From Phoronis australis (Eukaryota; Phoronida; Phoronidae): a DNA stretch of 64,000 bases. Below the pieces are notes generated by a model. It ran no database searches. It saw only the letters and a program-made list of their open reading frames with translations, and had not been told where the DNA came from. Both the position numbers and the translations under genes were made by a program. The stretch spans positions 134,440 to 198,439 of the forward strand of contig NMRA01000536.1 of assembly GCA_002633005.1 (NCBI GenBank), given 5' to 3'. Within the stretch, counting starts at the first letter, position 1. Each line of letters starts with the position of its first letter. This document shows positions 22,301 through 33,800 of the stretch, piece by piece.

Positions 22301-25300
22301 GGCTTTGAAGAGAACACTGGGTCGCTCAGTATGACGACGTTCTGGGCAACCAATCAATGCATTTCAGGGGCGGATTTTGAGTGAGGAGGGGCAGGGCACA
22401 GAAATAACCAAAATTTCGCGGAAACTAAAATGCGGGGATGCAAGGGTCTCGAATATTTGGGTTTGTGGGTCATATTACTAAAAANNNNNNNNNNNNNNNN
22501 NNNNNNNNNNNNNNNNNNNNNNNNNNNNNNNNNNNNNNNNNNNNNNNNNNNNNNNNNNNNNNNNNNNNNNNNNNNNNNNNNNNNNNNNNNNNNNNNNNNN
22601 NNNNNNNNNNNNNNNNNNNNNNNNNNNNNNNNNNNNNNNNNNNNNNNNNNNNNNNNNNNNNNNNNNNNNNNNNNNNNNNNNNNNNNNNNNNNNNNNNNNN
22701 NNNNNNNNNNNNNNNNNNNNNNNNNNNNNNNNNNNNNNNNNNNNNNNNNNNNNNNNNNNNNNNNNNNNNNNNNNNNNNNNNNNNNNNNNNNNNNNNNNNN
22801 NNNNNNNNNNNNNNNNNNNNNNNNNNNNNNNNNNNNNNNNNNNNNNNNNNNNNNNNNNNNNNNNNNNNNNNNNNNNNNNNNNNNNNNNNNNNNNNNNNNN
22901 NNNNNNNNNNNNNNNNNNNNNNNNNNNNNNNNNNNNNNNNNNNNNNNNNNNNNNNNNNNNNNNNNNNNNNNNNNNNNNNNNNNNNNNNNNNNNNNNNNNN
23001 NNNNNNNNNNNNNNNNNNNNNNNNNNNNNNNNNNNNNNNNNNNNNNNNNNNNNNNNNNNNNNNNNNNNNNNNNNNNNNNNNNNNNNNNNNNNNNNNNNNN
23101 NNNNNNNNNNNNNNNNNNNNNNNNNNNNNNNACGGCAATGTGTGTTAAATTGGTGGCCCTAGAAGGAGGAGTCGAAAAGCAAGAGAAGAAAAATATTTTC
23201 CTCCTCCTCCTCTGATCTGAAACGCACTTGTCTATCAGTGTTAAATTTGACACACGTTACAAAGCGTCACGTCTGGTATTTCACGATAACATGGCAAGAA
23301 CTGTGCTTAAATGCATACCGGAATTCCTCATCAGGGTGCCCTAAGTAAAATACTGTGTTTCTGTGAATAGTTTTCCCACGTCGATAAATTCTCTTCAAGT
23401 TATCTTTTGTAAGTAGTTTTTTACTTAAAACTTAAATTTGTAGGTTGGTGTGTTTTGGGGATTTTCTTGGTCTAGTGGCAAATGGTATATGTGAATAGAC
23501 TAAAACAGGACATAGATATTTTGATGTACATTCACATTTCTTGATCGTTTGAGTTAGTCAATCATTGTAATGACTTACTCGAAGTGCTTGTGAAAGGTTA
23601 CTTATGTTACAACCATGGGGGTCTTCCAATCACCAACTTTCCAATTATCATAATTCAAGCAAAAATGACATAGTTGGTCCTGGTCTGTGCCCGACTCGCT
23701 TTGAGAGCTGCGGCTTTCTGTTTAACAAAGAAAGAAGAACCGCCATACCTTTCACGTGGCATCAGGTGGCGCTGCTGGAGAAATTAAGAAGAGCTACATG
23801 TAGCCCTGGCCATTTCAGCTGGCACTAGATGATTTTTCTTTGTATCCACACGGACCATTTAAAATCCCCCAACACTGCACTAATTTCCAAAAAAAAACAA
23901 ACTTCAGCTAATTATGCTATTTTTGGGTTTCCCTTTTCCATTACAATATCAAAACAGGATTGTTTATTGTCTGACACAAATTTAACGCAAGTGCTGTTGA
24001 ACCAAATACCGACATTCTCCGATTCGAGATTCCTCAGAATTCTCTCATAAGATCGGAATGTCACATTACATTGCCAAACAATGTAACAATTGTTCGGTAT
24101 CCATGGCAAAAAGATGAGAGCATAAACACCAGAACACATAATTTCATTTACTGTAGGATGTTCGATCGGCAATGATCCGTCACAGCATTGGATTATGAGA
24201 AAAATATTTGCGTTGCAGGTGCAACAACTAATGGTAAACTGAATTACCTTTTCCTTTCCAGCCATATTTGTGGGTGGTAACATATCATTGCCCATAATCT
24301 CTGAAAAGTATTAATTTGTTTACAATGCACTTGATGGATAAGCGAAACTGTGGGTGATAGACGGTCAAGTTGGAAGTGCTCTTTTCAACATCATCCAGCC
24401 AGTGCTGTAGTTGGGCGTAGGCTCATATAGTCGCAGCCAACCACCTTTCGACATTTGAACGTAGCGTTCAGTGCTCAAGATAATACGGTGGGTTTTGGGG
24501 GTCTGCTTACCTCTAATTTTACCACTACAGCACTGCTTCCAGCCTTGTGACGAGTACAGTGTGGAAAATTTAGTTCACGACATTTTTACGGATTAAATGG
24601 AAACTAAAGAATTGTGGTAAATTGTTGACTTAAGACTAGACGAATTTTCTAGTCATCTAGACTTGGGATCTAATTTTTTTGCTACAATCGATTTCGAAGT
24701 AGTTTTGGCATTTTCTATTCTACTTTTGTGCAAAACTCAAAGAATATTGTCTATTATTCTATCTTCGAGTGCATGATGGCTTTCGCAGATCACCGTCTAT
24801 CCTAAATTGCACTTGGTGACCGGAGCATTAAAGGAGAATGCCACCCGATTTAATTAGTCTTTTTTACCGTCTTCATCGGTCTATATCCACATCGCCTCTT
24901 ATACGGTCGACCTCACCTTGCCGAGAGCCGAGAGATGTCGCGTTAACCTGTGAGGAAGGTGCCAAGAGACGCAGCGACGTCAGTGGTTCGTCTGCAGAGT
25001 GAATGCCGCTATATTGCGGTGCATAGGTTCCCGCTTGTCCGAACTATGAAGCTGCGAAGAAAGTAGGTATATCGTTTTTTTCGACTTCCTCGAGAGCCCG
25101 AAATGCTTAGGAAGTGGCTCGCGGTAGTGAAGAATGAAATATACGCTGTAAATAGCAAGTATGAGGCTGTGACACATCTCCGTGTGATTGGCCGGCATTT
25201 CGTCGACAGTGATTTATCTGACGAATTCCAGCTTACCAAAGAACTATACATACGTTCCGTTACCTATGCATGTTCACGGCACCTCTCTAGTATTTCTTGA

Positions 25301-28300
25301 TCAGTGTATTCCGGTTCGAACTGATAGCCTGTGAAACCTAACGATCCTACCCGTAAGGTCTTCGTCGGAAGAGCTCCTGACTAAGTCGGGATTGGCGCCG
25401 TGTAGACGTTTATTATTCTGCGTTCTGTTTCAAAATGAATTATTCTGATCTTAAAATGATCCTAACCAATGCTTATATGAAACTGAAACAGTCTGTCTCA
25501 TTCGATACAATTTGTAATGCCTTGGAGTGCTCTGAGTGCAGATGTTTTGAGAAGACAGCAATGAATAAACCACTGCGTTACCGGCTTTTGATGCCGGGAA
25601 AAAAGGTAATTGACCGAGCACCAAGGCCGTGTGAGCGCATGCGAATTCAGTGTTAGCTGACAGAAAGCTGTTGTGAAACAATTACTCGATTTTATATGCT
25701 ATTGTCACATGTTAGGGGAATCTTTATTTAGAAATACAAATACGTTATTCAAATCGTTGTTACTGTACAACCTTTGCCCTGACGGTCAAGGAGAACCCGA
25801 CTTCGTGGCCCGGCCGACAAGTAGATTTTTAGTTTCGTGGCTAATTCACATAAATAATTAAATGCACATCTCTTTGGCTCACTATTATAGTCTTTTCGTG
25901 ACTGGAGGTTTAGTTTCCAACTCAATCTGGTTTATGTTCGTGACAGTCCCGGCGGCCGTGACGGGCCTGATAGGGTTCCGAGCCACTGACCGGGATAACA
26001 AGCGTTTTTCTTGTGTATAGAACTCAAAAAATCACAAGTCTAAACAACACAGATCTAGGTTCTCATGTCTGTATTTCATGGTATCGAATTTATCTCCGGA
26101 CAGACCCCAAACTCCTGCTACGGACCTTGGTAAATTGGCCTGCCGAACTTTGAAGGCTACGGTGTGTCCAAATACCAGTAAATCCGTAACAGCGAAATAA
26201 AACAACACGTTTTTATAAGAACTCGGTGTATTTTTAAGGGTTTTACATCGAAGTTTGATGGTTTGTTGGTGTTAAACGATGAATTCAAGCAATAAGCTGA
26301 CACCAGTAACCCCTGCTGTGAACTGCTGAACAGACTGCGTGTGAAACCGATGACGTCACTGGATCATTTCAACACCTCCGTCTGCCGTCAGGTGTCAGGT
26401 AACGCAACCGAACTTGCCGTTATCGAGTAGAACTACTCAATCAAAATTGATACGAAGTAAGTTGTTTTTGGGTGGCATTCTCCTTTAATGCTAAAAGTTC
26501 AGGTCTTAACTCGAAATTTAGAGGTTTCACCAGAAATCTCGAGTTTTTTTTACTTTAGTTAGTACCACAAATATAGGGGTCACCACGGACAAACTTGGAC
26601 TAGAATCACACATGAATAAACCATAATGCACTCTAGCACAGACTAATAGGCGCTTGAGTTCGTACAAAAGTAGAAGTGAAAATGCAAATCATAATTTCGA
26701 GTAAGATTTCGAGTACAAAGAATAGGAAGTAAAATGGAGAATTTCTGTAATTGTTGGACATGCTCATCAGTAGTTCCGGCATATACTTTGATTTCAGGGA
26801 TCTTGAAGAGGTTATCATTTTACAGATACGTTTTACAGAGTTCCGTGTCTTCTTTAAGTCACCTTACTACGTCAGTGATACTCTTTTGAAGTTATCCGTG
26901 ACAAACAACACATTTTATGTTGTTTTTTCTTGAACCCAGATAACACTTTAATAACTGAAATTCATTTGGCTCTCACTTGGTCATTACTTTGGGGCCTGTG
27001 AAAAGACGTAATAATTTTGTTGTAGTGAATCTACAATGTACTCACCCTCTGTCATTAAGACTGGTACCTCCGTTTCTTCCTAAAAAAATAATATGCACAT
27101 CTTGACTTACGAATTTTGAGACCAATCGTTAAACTGGCAGCACAATAAAATGTTTTAAGTGGTGTATGAAATTCGTTATGACGATTGCAATATCTTCCAT
27201 TAAACGAGCTTTAATCAAGTTTAGGATTTTTAGTCCTTTCCCTTGAAGCACTAAGTTGCTGCTTTGAAAATGATTTGGCTGAACAACTATTCATGAAGGT
27301 ATAGGCCTTGAATTTTTGTCCGACCAGTCTTCCAGTTTACTCCTGCCAGACACACAGCGGTCTGCTAGGAGCCGTTAGCTTGATCTCCGCTGCGGTCGTC
27401 TCTTGGATCGGAAATCCAGTTTGGAAGCTCTGACGACTGATTCAGGTTACGCGCATGTCCTCCATCGGTAATTACAAAAGTTTTCATTTTCTACTACTGA
27501 AATCACAAACTTTTAAAAACGCTCACCAGATTGGACTTCAAAACATCATGTTCACCGTATTCTTGTTGTCGAGAGGGGAAACATAAACTATTGAAAATAT
27601 CACATTCACTACATTTTGGGTAGAGACAAAAACTCAAACTTCCAAACCTCGTCACGATGTTTGCATGTATTCCTGCGTACGAAAGCTCTTTAAAAAGCAT
27701 ATGAAAATCAAGTCGTTTGAAACTGAAGAACTTTTTGAAAAACGCTAAGAAAACGTTGCATTTTTAAATTGAAAACAAAGTCGTATGGACAAAGCGTTTG
27801 ATTAACAATGAAGCCGACTCAGTGTGCAAATGGGTAGCTGTCAGCCAAGAGCCTTCCGTCAGTACTGAAGTCGGTACTCCGTCTGAAATACGCAGTGCGG
27901 TCAGGTACCGGTCCGTTAAAATTATTGATCTAAATTCCGACCGCGGTCAGAAATAATCGTGACTTACACTGCAGGTAAAATTAAAAAATCTCTACCCTGC
28001 ATTGTGCAAGAAATCATCAAGCACGGACCAACGGGAGTATCCATGAGTTACAACCAGCTGAACCCCACGCTCGGCTCTATTTCATGATTTTGCTGAAGGC
28101 AAAAGTGCAGTTTGGCTTCTGCAACTCTGAATCATACCTTCAATCTACGACATTTCTTGAGCACGAAAAATCAACAGGTTTAGATTCTAGCGCCGAAGCT
28201 TAATGTCACTGTAGACCTATCTGAGCACATGATCATCACAGCAATGCAAGAGATGTTAGAACTATGCTACGAATTGAATTGCTCCGCTAACTTGATCAGG

Positions 28301-29237
28301 TATCTAAAAAGCATCGTAAGGATCCCATGTTTGTTGTTTTTAATTTCTTCATAACACAACGACGGTGAGCTAATGTTATAAGGTCACGTAGGACCTTATC
28401 AACAATAGTGTATTTTAGCCAAATATTTAAACAACTAGAGAATTTAACTCAGTAAAACTATATACGTGTATTCTCTGAAAGGTGGAACGCACAGAATTTG
28501 ATTTTTACTTGATACCAATCCAGCGTTCGAAATACACACTGACCTGGTATCCCGCGGCAAGTGGATCTGCGGTCGGGCCAGTGACAATTAAAAGTTTACT
28601 TGGAACCCGGGCCAGTAAATTTTCAGACTAACTGGCCCGGCGAGCCAGCACATTGGTTTGCTGTAGTTCGAACACTGTACCAATCTGCTATTAATTACGT
28701 CACGTGACAAAACCATTTTAGGAAAATTTAGAAAAAAAGGTGCAATTGCAGCAAAACAACGGTACGAATACCATGACCAAATTTCGACTAATATAAATTT
28801 CAAGATGAAAACTCAAAAAACGCTGTTACTGTTTTCATAGTTAATATACCGTGTTTCTTTCGTGGTTAATTTTGAGGGATTTTACTAGAAAACATAGAAG
28901 TCTTATTTTTATAGACCTCGTGCAAAAGTGAAGTATTTTAAAAACAACCCTAACAGTGTCTTAGTGCATTAAATATAATATCAGAAAATTTCAAATGAAT
29001 GCGATAATCTATTTTTGAGATATGATGTTCCGAAATTATACAAATTTGGACATATTTCTAGGGTCCTACATAATCTTCTGTCAGTGAAAAAGTGGAGAAT
29101 AACTGCGTCCCAAATTCTCTTTTATGTTTGGTCACCGCTAGACAGAGGTTGCCTACCTTTCCGTTCTCGGGTACGAACGGCGCTGACATAGACAAAGCAA
29201 TACAAACGGACACGGAAACGAGAGCTTTTAGCGACAT
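16041..29237 (-). CDS. Secreted astacin (M12A) metalloprotease with C-terminal FAMeT-like domain
   Basis: Hand-built model on the minus strand, 5' to 3': signal exon 29157-29237; propeptide exons 27046-27079 and 24248-24300; catalytic exons I 20162-20288, II 19279-19353, III 18575-18672 and IV 17517-17789; C-terminal exons V 16562-16695 and VI 16041-16334. Phases agree at every join I can see. Exon III has the zinc site HETLHALGFGHE, and exon IV has the Met-turn SVMHY with the Tyr ligand and ends the domain with YGC. Exons V-VI encode a farnesoic acid O-methyltransferase-like (Methyltransf_FA) domain, FDLKARNDAHVALS..YEIVLGGWGN..WVSWNNGHIQVGRG..GVSTGWGSTGTW. Astacins are secreted endopeptidases activated by propeptide removal; the FAMeT domain in secreted animal proteins is an accessory module of unclear role. 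Missing: the exon for the N-terminus of the catalytic domain (between P2 and I), perhaps in the N gap. Extra copies of II and III lie at 21889-21963 and 21192-21289. Confidence 0.82.
16562..16695 (-). CDS. Astacin gene exon V (start of FAMeT domain)
   Basis: Bounded by acceptor CTCATTTCAG and donor GTGAGTT; 134 nt. It encodes YYYRFYRTRGITGVTFDLK and then ARNDAHVALSTT, the first half of the Methyltransf_FA domain. It begins with two bases of a split codon, matching phase 1 at the end of exon IV. Confidence 0.85.
17517..17789 (-). CDS. Astacin gene exon IV (Met-turn and end of catalytic domain)
   Basis: Acceptor GTGATTTTAG, donor G|GTACTTGG; 273 nt. It carries DYVSVMHYDGF (Met-turn plus the Tyr zinc ligand), LTNLDVKRLRRRYGC at the domain end, then a Cys-containing linker (CTWMPPYCKEG) and a glycine-rich spacer before the FAMeT domain. 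The open frame runs past the donor, but the phase fits exon V only if spliced here. Confidence 0.88.
18575..18672 (-). CDS. Astacin gene exon III (zinc-binding site)
   Basis: Acceptor TTATGTTTCAG, donor GTAGAAAA; 98 nt. It encodes the full astacin signature HExxHxxGxxHE as HETLHALGFGHE followed by QVRPDRDNYV: three His ligands, the catalytic Glu and the family Glu are all present. Phase 2 in, phase 1 out. Confidence 0.92.
19279..19353 (-). CDS. Astacin gene exon II (Cys/Gly segment before the zinc helix)
   Basis: A 75-nt symmetric exon (phase 2 in and out): acceptor CATTTCAG, donor GG|GTAACATG. It encodes DCNCQAGYPEGTTHTMNLQK and then TWCIG, which occupies the place of the C-x-S-x-V-G-x-x-G-G-x-Q...C segment of astacins and supplies the disulfide cysteines. 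It is divergent from the usual text, so the assignment rests on position, cysteines and phase. Confidence 0.75.
19754..19987. mobile_element. CAGTGGCGGATC-family MITE, 5-bp TSD CATTT
   Basis: 234 bp starting CAGGGGCGGATTTTGAG and ending AAATTTGCCACTG, flanked on both sides by CATTT (19749-19753 and 19988-19992). Its homolog in the second duplication unit starts at 22365 and runs into the N gap. The 5-bp duplication and CAG..CTG ends suggest a hAT-like (hAT5-type) family. Confidence 0.8.
20162..20288 (-). CDS. Astacin gene exon I (helix A region)
   Basis: Acceptor CGTCCACAG, donor AA|GTAAAT; 127 nt. It encodes QQKKNVLNAFNEITKRTRGC and then ITFKERTDETTGYINVKLND, the helix A to first strands of the astacin domain (family pattern I-x2-A-x2-E-x3-T-C-I-x-F). 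No second copy is visible; at the 2611 bp offset it would lie at about 22773-22899, inside the N gap. Confidence 0.85.
20618..20865. mobile_element. MITE with GGGCCYGTTCC termini at the duplication boundary
   Basis: Complete copy of the family described at 1735: starts GGGGCCTGTTACAAGAAACAGACTTAAG and ends GTCAGTTTTCTTGGAACAGGCCC. The tandem duplication begins within it. Confidence 0.7.
21192..21289 (-). CDS. Second copy of the astacin zinc-binding exon (III')
   Basis: Same length, splice sites and phases as 18575-18672. The only difference I see is one synonymous change (GTA to GTG, Val), so HETLHALGFGHE is intact. It lies 5' of exon I in transcription order. It may be an alternative exon, part of a duplicated second gene, or an assembly artefact. 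Confidence 0.85.
21889..21963 (-). CDS. Second copy of astacin exon II (II')
   Basis: 75 nt with no difference from 19279-19353 that I can see. Acceptor CATTTCAG is kept; the donor is GTAACGTG instead of GTAACATG. Symmetric phase 2/2, so including or skipping it keeps the frame. Confidence 0.75.
22485..23131. other. Assembly gap (647 N) inside the astacin gene
   Basis: Run of N. By the duplication offset it should contain a second copy of exon I, the rest of the 22365 MITE and the right breakpoint of the duplication. It may also hold the missing catalytic N-terminal exon. Confidence 0.95.
24248..24300 (-). CDS. Astacin gene propeptide exon P2
   Basis: Acceptor TTAATACTTTTCAG, donor GTAATTC; 53 nt, phase 1 in and phase 0 out. 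It encodes IMGNDMLPPTNMAGKEK. MGNDMLPP is reminiscent of the FEGD-type aspartate switch of astacin propeptides (Asp followed by hydrophobics), in the expected place, but this is a weak match. Assigned mainly by position and phase. Confidence 0.5.
24828..26488 (+). mobile_element. 1.66 kb TTAA-flanked DNA transposon, copy 1
   Basis: Begins TTAAAGGAGAATGCCACCC and ends with its exact complement GGGTGGCATTCTCCTTTAA, so TTAA is the target duplication and the inverted repeat is about 15 bp. The whole element matches 61769-63436 in opposite orientation. No transposase frame recognised; non-autonomous. TTAA target plus AGG.. ends fit Kolobok or piggyBac-like elements. It lies in the intron between astacin exons P1 and P2. 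Confidence 0.85.
27046..27079 (-). CDS. Astacin gene propeptide micro-exon P1
   Basis: A 34-nt exon with strong sites (acceptor TTATTTTTTTAG, donor GTGAGTAC), phase 0 in and phase 1 out, encoding EETEVPVLMTE. Phase joins it cleanly to the signal exon and to P2. Too short for homology. Confidence 0.5.
27080..29156. other. Intron of the astacin gene
   Basis: No exon or recognisable element seen apart from AT-rich DNA. Confidence 0.4.
29157..29237 (-). CDS. Signal-peptide exon, probable first exon of the astacin gene
   Basis: ATG at 29235-29237, then 27 codons to donor GTAGGC. The product starts MSLKALVSVSVCIALSMSAP, a clean signal peptide (short basic start, hydrophobic core, small residues at the cut), ending PFVPENGK. 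Phase 0 fits the next exon at 27046. Linking it to the astacin 8 kb away is inference from strand, phase and absence of another acceptor gene. Confidence 0.6.
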
Positions 29238-29549
29238 TGTTGGAAAATCTTCGCCTTAACGAAACTGGAACGGGTCAGTATCTAACAAAGCGGTAATTTC
29301 AGCTTCAATCCTTAACTCCAGTTATACTTGGACTATGTCCACACGTTACAGGGTCGTTCAAATATCTTTCTTGTCGGCAATACAATACGCCGCAATGCCA
29401 ACAAAAAATTAAAAGCATACATTCCGGAGCATAAAGTTCGAAATCGACCTCGCTTTGTTTTTTTAGTTAAAATTTGATGAAATATACGTGTGTTTGAGTT
29501 ATTTTTTATTTTTATGCGATCACTACGTCAGCAATTTCCCGTTGGATTT

Positions 29550-29597
29550 AACACACGCACGCACGNCACGCACGCACGCACACACACAAACACACAT
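29550..29597 (+). repeat. (CACG)n/(CA)n microsatellite
   Basis: ACACACGCACGCACGNCACGCACGCACGCACACACAC, with one N inside. Confidence 0.9.
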
Positions 29598-30624
29598 ATA
29601 CATTATGTCTGCAGAAGACAGAGTGCATCTTTACCCTCCCTGCCTAGAGTTCTTTCAGTTATTAGAGCTGTTAACAATCAGCCATAAACAGAATGGAAAT
29701 CGAAGACCTAAGCCATTCAGTACTAGCTTTGGATCTCCCCTGCCATGTGATAACCCCTGCATTTAACTATTTTCTACACTGACTTCTCCTAAAGGTGTTT
29801 TGTTTTGAAACTCGAACATGTAGTCTACTTGTGTTACAGCCGTCCCAAGCGTTCTGTTTCGTACAGATCATGAGTATTCTCGGTGATCAGTTCGGTAACC
29901 CAATCGATTGCCTTTAGTCCACTTGCAGAATCTCGCATTTTCATCAAAGTCTATCCACGCAAGCAAAAAGACCTTCTTTCAAGTAATGGCCATTCATAAT
30001 TCTGCAATGTTGTGCAATAACAGAACTGGACATTTTTATGGTTCGTCTTGCGCATGCCTAGAATGACGAATTATATTAAAACACTCTTTTTAGCCATCTT
30101 TGAAAGATGTCAGCTGCAAAGAAAGCAATTTCGCACAGCTTGCTATTTCCGTTTGCTTTCAAACAGATGATGAGAGAACAACGAGGAACTGAACATCGTC
30201 TGCACCTATAAGAACTTAGGAGGTTTTGTATAAACCAATACAGCGATATGCAGTGATAGGTGCAGAACGGATGCCTGTTCACACGAAAACGAGCAAACCA
30301 TGCAATACTATCAGCTATCAACAGAGTCCCAAAGGCTAATCATCTATCAGAGGTGTCAGTCTATGAGGCTAAGATAGGTGTCATCATGGCCATCCAAATG
30401 TGTGTAGGTGTAGATGTAAGCAATTATCAGCATGCATCCGAGCAAATCAAAATTATGTACTATCACATGCGGTGGCAATGTAAAAAAAATTCAAAATTTG
30501 AGAACAGCAAAATTAAACCAAATTATTCCAAATCTGTGAATATATATTGATTAATACGTCAAGAGTTTACATAAAGCAAACCGTGTAACTTGAGAAATGT
30601 ATGGCAATTCGTTTCAAACTGTAT

Positions 30625-30856
30625 TTAACTGACTTCCCACAACGTCATCACAAGGAAGTCGATAATATGCTGAAGTGTTGGTCTTCTGTAAGCCAGCTTA
30701 GTTCTGCAAGACATCCCTATTGTCAAGAGATTGGAGAAATTTCCAGTTTTTCCTGAAAGCGACGCCTGCCGATACATCTGGCTAAATAGCATCCCAAGGC
30801 GGTAAATGTCATATTTCTGCCATTTGTCGCTCTCTCTGCTATCGTTTTCGGCATAT
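30625..30856 (-). CDS. Kinase gene exon 3 (C-lobe)
   Basis: Acceptor TTTGGTTTCCAG; 77 codons including TAA. It encodes YAENDSRESDKWQKYDIYRL (end of activation segment, helix F) and later LAYRRPTLQHIIDFLV (helix I region). Confidence 0.75.
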
Positions 30857-33800
30857 CTGGAAACCAAAGAAATTTTTCAATATTGTGCAGTTAAATAAAA
30901 GATGATTGCAGCACCATCAGGTGTGGCGTCAGCAGCAGTAGCAAGAGCAGCATTCACTACATGAAGATCATCCTCTATAAGAGCATGAACTTACTAGGAT
31001 ATTTGGCATGGGGTGACGAACATCTTTGACGACGGTACCCGCACCTGTGTCAGGTCACATGAACGGTTGAGATGAGTGAGGAGGGCAGGCAAGGAGCTGG
31101 CGACAGAGGTAAGGCGTCGAAAGCACTACAAACTACATGTACATGAATGGGAAGAGGGGAATTCCATGTGGGAATCAGTCATGACTGGGTGGTTGGCGAA
31201 AACTGGTTGAAACTGGTGGTGGCTGGGCTGAGGAAAAGTGGAAACAGCAGAGCTAACAGCGGATGTATAACATCATCTGCAGACAACTGTGAAGATATTG
31301 CTAAGTTGTGGTATTGGTATGAGCTACAGAGGTTGAAGTAAGCTGGTTGTTTGCAGGTAGTGTCCCACGAGCGACTTGTTTTTTGTCACCTTCCTGGACG
31401 CACTAGCAGGTAACAGAACGAGACTGCTTGAATTCATTAAAACAGGGTTTGGTATTCTTTTAAGATCAATTGTTTACCTCTGGACTCTGGTGTAAGTCAC
31501 TTGTCGTGGGCAGAAGGCACCTTATTGTTAGTTTCAGAGAAGTGATGATGTCGATTGTTTCGTGATGTGACGTGAACGCTGCAATTTTCGCACTCAGGCT
31601 AGCGTTCAATTCGGGTGGATGAGCATATTATAATTACTTTAAGCAGCTATAAACTCACAGCCCGTTAAAGAAGAGATTTTGTATTTAGACTACTTGTCGC
31701 TGTAAAATTTGTATCAACTTGTTCTATAAGATGGGAAATGATCAGTGCTCCTGCAAAACTGACGTTTCGTTATTTCTCGAGACTATCGCCCACGGCGCAT
31801 GAAATGACAAGCCTTATATCGAGCAATAACGAAGCACAGAAATCATTTCCAATTTGATTTAAGACCAATTTGCAGTAAGTGTTCTAATTCATAGGTCTTT
31901 TGTAAAGGGCGGTGGGTGCATTGTCGTTTTCATACGCACCTCCTGAAGTTTTTTGCCCGAAAAATGTTTACACTCCGTTATAAAAGCCTACTTACAAGTA
32001 AGCGTGACTGAAGTCTACCATATATATTTGAATATCTCTGCCAGTTCTTTGAATAACTATGTTGTCATCTTTGATGTCATTAATTGTTACGTTCAAACCA
32101 TGTATGTAGAAAACTGCTTCGGCGATTTGAAGTGCAATGCTCAGCCACGTGTTTACCGGAAGTACGTCCTCCCACAATAGGTCATTCAGTGTAGTGCCTT
32201 CTCCTATCACATCCATGACTAGTCCAAATTTCTCAGTCAAGTGTAAGGTATCATGTTGGGCATTAACAAGGATACCATAAACCCATGGCACAAAGCCAGA
32301 ATGTTTGAGTCTTGATAGGCACTCATATTCGCGAACTATCCAACTCAGGTCGCGATTGGTGTTGAGCTTTATACAAACTCTTGACTCGTTTCTGTCATCT
32401 CCCGTCTGCAGAGAAGCCAAGTACACGTCACCGCACGCACCTCTTCCTATTCGTCGTCGCTTTCCGCTAGCGCCCAGGTGATATCTTTCACGCAAACAAA
32501 TTATAAATTAATGCAAAATTATGTCAATGAATCTGAGTGAGTTTTCTAGTGCAATTTGTGAAATTAACACTCACCTCAGTCGCCAGTTTAAAAGTGAGAC
32601 TGTTTTTAGGTTTTAAGAATAATGCACTCTGCGCTTAATCAAGGAGCAAAGCGTGATTTTTTCGCGTGCCTCGTTATGGTTATGTCTCAAATGCATTGCT
32701 TTTATAACCTAAAAAGAGGCTCACTAATAAAATGGTGACTACGTGAATAAGGTGTTATGACTGTTAGAATTTCAAAAAGGCATACATGTACGGCTATCCA
32801 CCGGCTGCTTAAGCAATTCGTGTATAGCTGAGATCTGGGGTTCATTTTTGTTGCTATGGTGAATTTAAATGCTGATTGCGCTATTTACACGTTAAACGCT
32901 GGAAGCCGTGGGCTCGGGCTCAAAATCATAACAGTAAATGGTGCATTTTTATAGCTACTTCAGCACAGTACATGCAAATGCATGGTGAAAACAAATGAAC
33001 GTCGTCAAAACAACACGATGTTCAGGGCTGATAATTTGGAAATGAGCCACTTTCCCAAAAATGTGGGTTTTACTAAATGGCTAGTCAATATTTTCCTGTC
33101 CTCAAAAAGTCGACATCACAGAAAGTTCACTTCATATATTTTTTCTTTGCACTTAAACCTAAAATGAATTAGCTCCGGAATATCTGCCGTCACGTGTGAT
33201 TTGTCGTTTGAGATAATGCCCGCCTTCTATTTTCATTGCCCCATCTTTCATTTGACTCCGGAGATCGCTAGCCAATGATTGCGCGTAACTTATTACTCGA
33301 TACCCAAGTGAAATGGTGCAAATGAATCAAATAACATGGGCGGCGCACCATAGGGGGCTGGGGAGCAATAGCCCCCACTTTTTTCAGTGCTACGCTGCAC
33401 ATTGTCTATAGGCGATGCACCACAGGTGGGCTGTGGGGCTTTAGCCCCCACTTTTTTCAGTGCTGCGTCGCCCATGAATAACGCACAATGCATCAAAGAT
33501 ATGTACTCTGGCAACACACCTTATTCACGCAGTCGCTGTATTGCAAAGACCATTCTTTCGGGTATTAAAAATAAATGCACAGTCTTTTCATTCAGTGAGT
33601 CGTCATACTATTGAGTGAACGTGGTATTAAACATAGCATAGAAAGAAGCTTCGGAAAACGAAAACTAATTATAGTAGTTTGTGCGTCTGCATGCGTACGA
33701 CGGTTGAGAACCAATGCAGTGAGTCAGAGTGGCTCCACGGTGACAATCTGTGACTTAGTGTTCACTGACACAGCAAGTTGTGAAAAAAGATAAGTCCTCA

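Larger units (their letters stand above)
20644..22484. repeat. 2.6 kb tandem duplication, unit 2 (cut by gap)
   Basis: Near-identical to 18024-19874. It holds second copies of astacin exons III (21192-21289) and II (21889-21963), and ends at the N run. Sequence after the gap (23132 onward) does not match unit 1, so the right breakpoint is inside the gap. Confidence 0.9.

Noticed and set aside
22430-23253. Long frames across the N runs (also at 38079-39023 and 10767-11109)
   Set aside because: They exist only because N is read as open; no coding evidence.
23912-24060. Minus-strand text RSYERILRNLESE..STCVKFV resembling an astacin helix A
   Set aside because: It looks like family text, but no acceptor or donor in the required phase was found. 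May be a decayed exon; not strong enough to list.
30260-30550. 96-aa plus-strand frame near the kinase gene
   Set aside because: Composition looks random, no splice sites or motif.
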